The notes below the pieces were generated by a model. That model was not told where the DNA came from, made no database searches, and saw only the letters and a program-made list of their open reading frames with translations. From NCBI GenBank assembly GCA_039545355.1, contig BCJJ01000002.1, positions 2,079,518-2,143,517 of the forward strand: 64,000 nt of DNA, read 5' to 3'. The position numbers were made by a program, and so were the translations under genes. Each line of letters starts with the position of its first letter. Position 1 is the first letter of the stretch. Of this stretch, positions 53,027 through 61,127 are shown one piece after another. This stretch comes from Trichosporon coremiiforme (lineage: Eukaryota; Basidiomycota; Tremellomycetes; Trichosporonales; Trichosporonaceae).

Positions 53027-55083
53027 ATGACCGAAACGAAGGACGCGTCGAAGCGTGAGCTCCCTAGATGGTTCTGAGCTAACGGCAGTCTTCGCCTATG
53101 GCACGCTCATGGTGCCGGCCATCGTGTCGCGCGTGCTCGGCCGCGACATCTCAGACCTGACGTTTCAGGATGCCGTCCTTCCGGGCTTCTCGCGTCACCA
53201 CATCACTGGCCGGGACTACCCCGCCATCATCAGTGCTGGGCAGCTCGGTCCCGAAGGCGCCAGTGTGCGCGGCACGCTCATCTCCAACCTGACCGTGGAC
53301 GACATGCGTCTCCTCGACGTGTTCGAGGCGGAGGTGAGTTCCGGCCGAGAATCAGGCTGATAAGCAGGAGTACTACCGAAAGAACGTCACCGTCTCTCTC
53401 CTCGGTGACAAGACGACGGGCCATCTCTACAAGTCTGGCGCGGGCATCGAGGCCGCCGGCGAGTCTCATGCGGAAGCCTACGTGTGGCAGGAGCACCTCG
53501 CCAGCCTGCTCGAGCCCGCCGAGTGGAGCTTCGAGTCGTTCCTCCGCGACAAGGCGGATGCTTGGGCGCAGGGCAAGCACTGGGAATTTGAAGATGTCGA
53601 GAAAGCGCGCAACGGCTCCTCTGACGAGGGCGAACTCGCGGGCCAGAAGGTCGCTGGATACCCCGAGTTCGGCAGGGGGATGCGCAAGTACTGGAAGTTC
53701 AGGGAGGGCTGTGAGTGCTGCTTGCATAGTGCTCCTGCAGGAGGAAAGGGGAGGATTGCTGACTATAGATATCAACCTGAACCACGGCAGTTACGGCACG
53801 CCTCCTTGTGCGGTTCTCCAGGCGAAGGACGCCCTGTCCAACGAGATCGAAGGCGCGCCCGACGTCTGGATCCGCCGCAAGCCTGAGCCCGCGCTGGCTG
53901 CCACACGCGCGGCCGTCGCGCCCATCGTTGGCGCAAAGGAGGAGGACATCGTCCTGGTTCCGAATGCGACGCACGGTATCAACAACGTTCTGCAGAGCAT
54001 CGAGTGGAACGACGGAGACGTCGTGGTCTGCTGTGAGTGGGTCACCGAAGGTGGCTGCAGTCCTTAGTGTGGCTAACGTCAGACGCCTCGACATACAACG
54101 CCGTCTCCCAGAGCCTCAAGTATATTTGCGACCGGAACGCAGGCGTGCGTCTGGAGGTCATCCCCGTGACATTTCCCACGACGCACCAGGATCTGATCGA
54201 CCGCACCGCCTCGGTCTTCAGAGCCTACAACCACAGCGTGCCGCACAACTACAAACCTCTGTCTGGCCAGCCTGCGCCGTTCGCCTCTGAGCGTATCCGC
54301 CTCGTTGTTGTGGACTCCATCGCTTCGGCGCCCGGTGTCTCGTACCCGTGGCGCCAGATCGTCGAGCTGGCTAAGCGGTACAAGGTTCTGTCCCTGGTCG
54401 ATGGCGCTCACTCGATCGGCCAGGAGCCACTCGACGTGTCCAAGGCGGACCCCGACTTCTTCGTGTCCAACTGCCACAAGTGGCTAATGTCGCACCGCGG
54501 CGGAGCCGTGCTCTACGTCCCGCAGCGGAACCAGGAGCTCATCCGAGCGACCTTCCCTGTCGGCCACTTCTATGAGTCGCGCCGCTACCCCACCGTGGGA
54601 GGCGGCCACCCCTGGTCCTGGCAGAAACAGTACGACTGGAACGGGACCATCGACTTCACGCCCGTCATCACGATCCAGGACGCAATCAAGTTCCGGAAGG
54701 ACATTGGCGGCGAAGAGCGCATCATGGCATACTGTCATGATCTCGCTGTTAAGGGCGGCAAGAGGCTGGCGAAGAGGTGGAAGACTGAGGTCATGGACAA
54801 CGATGCTGGCGAACTCACAAAGTGCATGGTCAACATTCGCCTACCCCTCCCGCCTGTCCCCAACATTAGCGCTGACATTGGGGTCGTGAGCCGCTTCCTC
54901 GAGGATCAGATGCTGTTCAACTACAACTGTGCGGCGGCCATCTACCCGCATAACGGGCGGTGGTGGACGCGCCTTTCTGCTCAGGTGTGGAACGACCTGA
55001 GTGACTTTGACCACATCGGTGCGATGTTCGAGGAGGTTGCTGAGAAGGTGCGCCGGGGTGATCACAGGCAGGCAAAGCTGTAA
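53027..55083 (+). CDS. Fusion: AIG2-like gamma-glutamylcyclotransferase + class V PLP-dependent enzyme
   Basis: Exons 53027-53054, 53089-53333, 53368-53710, 53769-54032 and 54083-55083 give 626 residues in frame. Residues 10-190 are AIG2-like: LFAYGTLMVP (10-19), GFSRHHITGRDYPAII, VRGTLISNL and LLDVFEAEEYYRKNV with the conserved acid at Glu89. Residues about 190-626 are a fold-type I, class V enzyme: FGRGMRKYWKFREGYINLNHGSYG (to 215), NATHGINNVL, LVDGAHSIG with Asp400 for the pyridine nitrogen, and SNCHKWL with the PLP Lys426. The last resembles Egt2, isopenicillin-N epimerase and cysteine desulfhydrases. No stop or promoter lies between the domains, and the first domain has no stop of its own before the join. 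The start is recovered only by splicing a 34-nt intron. Substrate unknown; C-S lyase or epimerase is possible. Confidence 0.85.
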
Positions 55084-55237
55084 CCTTGCGAGTGCCGATG
55101 TTAGGAATGATCTTCAGTGAATTAGTAGACCTAGATGAATCGAAATGACTCTCGACATCGTCGAGACATGAGCCACTCTCGCCTGGCGACGCTCGTCGTC
55201 CGTATCCTACTAATAATGCATTTTCTACCCGTTCTGT
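55084..55237. other. Short convergent spacer between the fusion gene and NDUFS4
   Basis: 154 bp between two convergent stop codons; the 3' untranslated regions probably overlap. Confidence 0.5.
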
Positions 55238-56351
55238 CTACTTGGTGTGGTGAATGCGGAGCTTGCCCGGAACGTGCAGGTAATTGTCGGCTTTATATGT
55301 CAGTGCATGTCCCCGAAAAGCATTGTGAGGAGTTGTGGAAGGAGTAGGGGTGTCGTGAAGAAGTGACCAGTGGTGCGGTGCAGTGCCACTCTGGGATGTG
55401 TGGGGATTCGGACTCACCATAGTTCTTAGGGGGGATGCGCGCAGCCTTAGGCTCTTGGACGTAGTATTCCCAGCCCTGGCGCTCGGCGAAGCGGCAGGCG
55501 TCCTCGCGCGTGCGGAAAGCCAGCGTCGTGCCCTGCATGTAGTCGGCGGACGAGGCCCAGCCCATCAGCGGGTTCTCCCACCGTCCGGAGCCCTGCAGCA
55601 CGTCCCAGTCGATGCGCCAGACCTTCGTCTTGCCCTTAGCAGACTGCATCGTGTTCTTGGTCGGCTTGAAGATGCGAACCTGCATGTTAGCTTAGGTCGG
55701 GGATGGTGGAGCTGATGTGTGGTGCGGCACAGTTGGTGCGGTTTGTGCGGACAAGCCGTGGCAAGAGTGCGTTATTGTGTTTTCTGCGCCTCCAAACGGG
55801 CTGCCAGAGAACACAGAGCACACGAAAGCAGAAGCTGAGACGGAGATGACAGACTGTCATGGCGGACATGACGAATCGGACCGGAGGAAGGCGGTATCGC
55901 AGACATCATAAGAGCGGCTCTCTGCGCGCGTTCAACCACTCTTCCCTCCAAGCCCTTCAGTCCGCCTAGCCCTCTTCCGATATCAGTTTTCCCTCTCCCG
56001 CCTTGTCCCTTCCATGCAAGTATCCTGTGCCAACATAATTGTCCGACTAACCTGGCGGTGCCTCAGCTCCTTCGGGGCGTCAGAGACAACGTCGAACGTG
56101 ATCTCCTTAGCGTCCTCGTACTCGGTGGGGGGTCCGGCCTCGCGGCCAGCCACGACGTCGGAGGGCTGGACGTGCTTGGTCGACCAGCGGGCGGGAGGGA
56201 CAAACGAGTCGAGCTCGGCCTCGGCGTCGAACTTGGGGCCGGTCGAGGTCGGGTTAGCGCCGCCGGGGACGGTAACGTCGAGACGCGCGGGGGTCGTTGA
56301 GAAAGCACGCGCGGAGACGCGCGCGCGCAGGGCGGTGCGGAGGAGCGACAT
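55238..56351 (-). CDS. NDUFS4: Complex I accessory subunit NDUFS4 (18/21 kDa)
   Basis: Nuclear subunit of NADH:ubiquinone oxidoreductase, placed at the N-module/Q-module boundary in the matrix arm. The start MSLLRTALRARVSARAFSTTPARL is a typical cleavable mitochondrial presequence. Exon 1 (56351-56052) ends in a phase-0 splice over a 372-nt intron and joins to VRIFKPTKNTMQSAKGKTKVWRIDWD. Family motifs RWENPLMGWASSADYMQ, FRTREDACRFAERQGWEYYV and PKNYADNYLHVPGKLRIHHTK follow. The last two pieces are joined by a second intron whose acceptor reads CTGACATATAAAG. Upstream is the SSN3 3' end on the same strand. Confidence 0.94.
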
Positions 56352-56673
56352 GGTGAGTGGGGTGTGCTAGCTGGACACTGCTCCGGGAGAGCTGTTGTCG
56401 ACCACCGAACCGCCGGTGGGACGCAGGCCCGCGGAGGGGACGCTCGCAGGCTGAGAGCAGGGAGGGAGTTTGGAAACGCCGACGCGTGGCACCCTCCACT
56501 TTCCTCAGCCACTCAGAGCCAGCGGATTTCAGGACTGCACTACTGCACCCGGCCAGTGCATGCATACAACCAACGCTACATGACTTGGATGCATACGTCC
56601 TACACGATACAACAAGAATAATGCTATGCAAGAGACACGCGAACATGGACGCGCATAGAGAGACATGGGATCC

Positions 56674-58275
56674 TCAGCGCAGCTTGGTGCGCTTCGCGGG
56701 CGGGATCGCACCGCTAGACGAGCGGAAGTTGGACGAGCCCGGCAGGCGGCTGCCTTGCAGTGATGGCGGAAGCCTGATGTCAGTTCAGCGGCAAACTAAG
56801 CGAACTCACGATCCCATCTTGGCATCGCCGTTGTCTTCGTGCGTAACTCGGCGTGAGGGGTAGGGAATTGTGCTTCCCTCGAAGACGCTCTCGGCGGCGC
56901 ACCCTCCGTCCTCCTGGAACCAGGGGTGGGCGAGGGCATCGCGCGCTGTGATGCGCTTCGTCGGGTCCCATTCGAACAGCTTTATCAGCAGGTCGTACCC
57001 GTTCGAGCTGCCACTGCGGTTCGAGTACCACGTCGGCAGCGGGTTCGACGTCGTGTACGGCCCGTTCGTCAAATACGTCTTCCACTCGGGCATGTGCACG
57101 ATGCCGGGCCAGTGCTCCGCTGTTTGTTAGCTTTAGGACGCTTCGCTAGCTTACGCTTCACGGGGCCGAGGACGTCGCAGATCTTCGCCATTTGATCTCG
57201 CTGGAACGGCAAAGTCTTCTTGCTGTCCAGCTTAGCCTCCTCGCCCTTGAAGATCGGCCGCAGCGACAGCAGCTCGGCGTAAATGCAGCCGACGGCCCAG
57301 AGGTCTGAGGTCAGCTGGCGTTCAAGAGAATCTGAGCTCACCGACAGCGGCCGTGTAGTGCTTTGAGCCAAGGATCAGCTCTGGCGCGCGATACCAGATG
57401 GTGACGACGACCTTATCTCCTCCGAAGAGACCACCCTGGGCGAGCGGCTTGTGCCACAGACGCGCGAGACCGAGGTCGCCGATCTTGACAACGCCGCCGG
57501 ACGTAACAAGGATGTTCGCCGGCTTCAGGTCACGGTGCAATGTAAAGTTCGAATGCAGGTAGTGCAGCCCGCAGAGGAGCTGGTGTAGCAGGCGGCGCAG
57601 CGTTTGGGACGGGATCGGGCTGCGCACCGTCTGTGAGTGGTGGTGGATGATTTGCTTCCCGTCAGCTACCATTGGTCATCTGTTAGCTCACGAGGAAGTC
57701 GTGCTCGGCGTACTCGAACACCATGTAGATCGCCTTGTCTTCGAGGATGACCTCGCGGAGCGCGACGAGGTTCCGGTGGTGAAGTTCTCGGTTTAGCTGC
57801 ATGTTAGCGCGGCTCGACGGCAACAAGCAAAGAGCCTACCATGATTTCTCGCGCCCCACTCTGGCTGATCCCCGCGTACGTCTGCTGGTCGCCTTCCTTG
57901 TCTGGCTTGAACTTCTTGATAGCAAACACATCGCCCTCTTTCGCCGGCAGGTCACCTGGCCGCATGCAGAGCTCGGGGTTGTTCAGCGGGTCGTCGCTTA
58001 CGCTCGGCGACTTGCGTGATACAGCGCCGCGCGACGGCTTCGGCGGCGGCAGGAGAACCGCCTTGTACACTCGTCCGTAGGTTCCTTAGTTGTTAGCTTG
58101 CGAGGACAGTTCTGAGCTTACCGGACGAGATGAAACCGAGAATCTTGTAAGCCTTCAGCACCCTGTTGTCAGCTGGAGGCAAGACAATCTTAGCTCACGT
58201 TCGCCGTTCGCGATCCCGCTTTGCGCGGTACGCATGCATGGGGTCTACCATGCCCTGCAGGCGCGTTGAGGCCAT
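56674..58275 (-). CDS. SSN3: CDK8/Ssn3 Mediator kinase
   Basis: Cyclin-C dependent kinase of the Mediator kinase module. The start [21 protein letters not shown] is followed by [20 protein letters not shown] (Gly loop). A long insert with [18 protein letters not shown] precedes [15 protein letters not shown] (catalytic Lys) and [16 protein letters not shown], the helix C that replaces PSTAIRE in fungal Ssn3. [11 protein letters not shown] is the catalytic loop; [10 protein letters not shown] carries DLG in place of DFG, as in CDK8 relatives. [26 protein letters not shown] lacks the T-loop threonine. [22 protein letters not shown] and [20 protein letters not shown] complete the kinase. At least seven short introns. 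The C-terminus ends in PPAKRTKLR. Confidence 0.93.
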
Positions 58276-58631
58276 GGTGTCGTCGCTGGGGAAGAGGGAG
58301 GAAGGAGGAGGAAGCAGCAGGTCGGTCGACGATGGTCTGGCGAGTACCTACCTCCACAACACCGATCGCCATTCGGTAGTTACTTTCCCACGGTGCAACG
58401 TGACTGTGGCTGACCAGTCACGGCGAGCAATCCATCGACGCGGGTGAGACAGAGACAATGTCTGAGGCGCGGACGTGCATCGATCGCACTCTCTGTTGTC
58501 CGACGACGACCGGAGCCGCTGCTCCGCCGAATCAGACGATGCTTCTGAACTGATATTCGCGCCCGCTGACATACAATGCATCGCTTCAACAGTCTACAGC
58601 GACTCGCCAAGATGGCACCAACAGCCTCAGC

Positions 58632-60465
58632 TTATTCTTCCAGAGGGCGCACGAGGAGCGGCAGCTGCGGACCACTCGCTTCCTCGCCCTCGACGACGCA
58701 GCGCTGGATGATCATCCACTTAGGCTTGATCACCGGCCCCGACGGCACTGGCTCGAACTTGAAGTTGCGCAGCATGATGTACAGAAGCACTTTCATCTCG
58801 AGCACTGCCATGCGGTGGCCACTAGAGTGTCAGCGTTGCTCACTAGTTCACCCGAGGTTACTTACATGCAGTTGTGCGGACCGCCGCCAAACGTCGCGAG
58901 TTTGCCCCATACGCCCGGCATCTTCTTGTGCGGGAAGTTCGGCTGTTCCCAGCGCTCGGGGCGGAACTCGCGCGCGTCCTCGCCCCACACGTCCGTCAGG
59001 CGGTTGGCGGCTTGGTACGCTGTGAGCGTCAGCTATGTTCACACGAGGCTGGTCGACACTTACGGGCCTGGACATAATCACCCTTCTTGAGATGCACGTT
59101 GTCCATGAGCTTCCCGTCGCGCCCGACGATCGGCTGAGAAAGAGGGATCGTTACGTCCTCCGTAGCAACCCGGCCCATGTTGGGCACCGGTCCCTCGAAA
59201 CGCAGAGACTCTCTTACGACATTGTGCAAGTATGGCAGGGCCACGAGCGTCTCGAAGTCGGGCTCATCGGAGCCGGCGTCGAGCAGCTCTTTCCTCAGTT
59301 TCTCCTGCACCTGCTGATTGAGAGCGAGTTGGCGGAGACAGAAGCCCGTCGCCGTGCTCGTGGTCTCGTGACCCGTGAAGAGCATCGTGGTGATCTGCGC
59401 AATGACCTCGGTGTCGTCCAGCCTTTGGTCTTCTCTCAGATCGGCAGCAGAATTCGCCTTAATCAGCAGACTCAGGACGTCCTTCCCGATGTCCGTCTTC
59501 TTCTCGAGCCGGCCCGCGTGCATGTCCTGCAGTAGTCTCCTCTTCTCGACAATGACCTTGTGTCCGAAGGCTTCGACCGTTTCTCGGCTACGTTTTACCA
59601 CGCGCCCGCGCTCCGTCGGGATCTTCCGCGTGATTGGAATTGCGAAGCGGAGCACTGTCAGCCAGTCCGTGATGAACCCGACACGGAGAACGTCCTGGTA
59701 TGCCGTCCTCAGGTCGTTCTGCCTGTCGCTCAACGCGCCGAGATCCTCGCCAATAGCGACCAGACCAATGATGTCTAGTGCCGCATTCGAGAGATGACCG
59801 AACATGTCCATAACCCTTGCGCCGGGGACGTCGTCACATGCCTTCTCGGGCTTAAGGTAGAACGGGTCGGCGAGAGAGGTGAGCATCTTGTCCCGCAGTT
59901 CGTAGCCCTTCTCCCACATCCGGGGGAGCATGTCTTGAATCTGCGGCCACCCGAAGGCAGGATTCAGCACCCTCCTGTGCCGTCTATGCGTATGCCCTTC
60001 CGCGGCCAGCACGCCGTCCCCGACATTGGCGGCAATGGCCTGCCGCATCCCAGTGGGCTTCACGAATCTTTCATCGGTTGCGCGATAGATGAATGACAGG
60101 GCGGCTGGGTCCACAGTACTGAGCTCCACAACGCCGAAGGGTCGCGCGAGTCGGATCGTCGGGCCATAGGCGTCATGCCACTCCTCGGCGGTTACCCCCG
60201 GCGAGCGGCGGACGGTCTCCATCTGGTGTCCCAGCAGCCTGCTCGGAGGCTTCGGCCCGGGCACATTCGCAAGCGAGCGGGTCATCCATAGCGTGGGGCA
60301 GAAGATGCGGAGGACGGCGCGGGCAACTTTGAAGCTGACCCAAAGGGTCAGAGCGTAGGTCAGGAGAGAGCGCCAATGCTCACTCGCCCAGGAGAGGTAA
60401 GTCGACGGTGTCGTGTCGAGGGCAAGCACCGGCATCGTTGCTGTTGTTGTTGCAAGGAGCGGCAA
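58632..60465 (-). CDS. Cytochrome P450 monooxygenase
   Basis: A heme-thiolate monooxygenase anchored in the ER by an N-terminal helix (about 30-55, LLTYALTLWVSFKVARAVL). Visible motifs: proline-rich NVPGPKPPSRLLGH, HRRHRRVLNPAF (C-helix), FTGHETTSTATGF (oxygen-binding I-helix), ESLRFEGPVPNMGR (ExxR), FRPERW and FGGGPHNCIGHRMAVLEMK (heme Cys). Two introns lie near the 3' end; one splits the heme motif after C-I. The start at 60465 is the first ATG; an in-frame ATG at 60435 would shorten it by ten residues. The ExxR-to-heme layout resembles basidiomycete CYP5139/CYP5037-like enzymes; the substrate is unknown. Its divergent neighbour is the kinetochore scaffold gene. Confidence 0.93.
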
Positions 60466-61127
60466 CAGTTGGCGCTTTGAAGGGGACGAGCCGCCGTCTT
60501 ACCGGTTAGTTATATGAAGCGTGGCCCGATACTGGATGGGGATGGAAAGCTCGTGCGCACGGTGTTGCTCGTATCTTAGCGGTTCTGAACGCAATGCGGG
60601 GTAGAGCTGTCCTGTAGAAGGCAGAATTGCCCGAGGCCCCGGGCGCCGCCCAATCGAACCCATGACCTTTCCATGTCTCGTGGAACTGGATTGCCGGAGG
60701 GCGTCGGTCATCTGCCACCCGGTCGCGGTTACTGGCCCGCGTCGATTGCGACTGAAATCCACATGACGTCGGCCCCGTCTTCTCCCATTGTCAAGCTCAC
60801 TTGTCCGATCTTCTCACTTCCCTCTCTCGCTGAACCTCCGAGGATACGACTTTCGAGCACGGACTCCGAAGTGCCCTTGCCATGCATGCAGCTGAGCGCC
60901 CAAACAACGCCAGGGACATCTGGACGCCACCCCCGGAGTAGCCCCCGGAGTAGCTCCCGGAGTAGGCACTATCGCTATATGAGGGAGCATTTAAGTCATC
61001 TCCCAGCATTACGTAAAGACCGTCCGCCGCTGCACAAACAAAGTCAGTCACGTTGCCTGTAAACAAATGGAGCCCGCTGTGATCGTCACTGCGTCCTCCA
61101 CTCCACCATCATCGACACCCCGGCACC
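60466..61127. other. Divergent spacer between the P450 and SPC105/KNL1 genes
   Basis: 662 bp. It includes three close copies of AGTAGCYCCCGG near 60936-60967 and an out-of-frame ATG at 61067 that would overlap the kinetochore gene start if transcribed. No separate gene seen. Confidence 0.45.

Noticed and set aside
53055..53360. Start of the AIG2-PLP gene at the GTG 53055
   Set aside because: No ATG opens that frame. The ATG at 53027 with a 34-nt intron gives a proper start leading into LFAYGTLM, and the total length keeps frame.
60600..60690. Possible tRNA on the minus strand (GGGTTCGATTGGG resembles a B box)
   Set aside because: The flanking bases cannot form a five-pair T stem, and no acceptor stem or A box fits.
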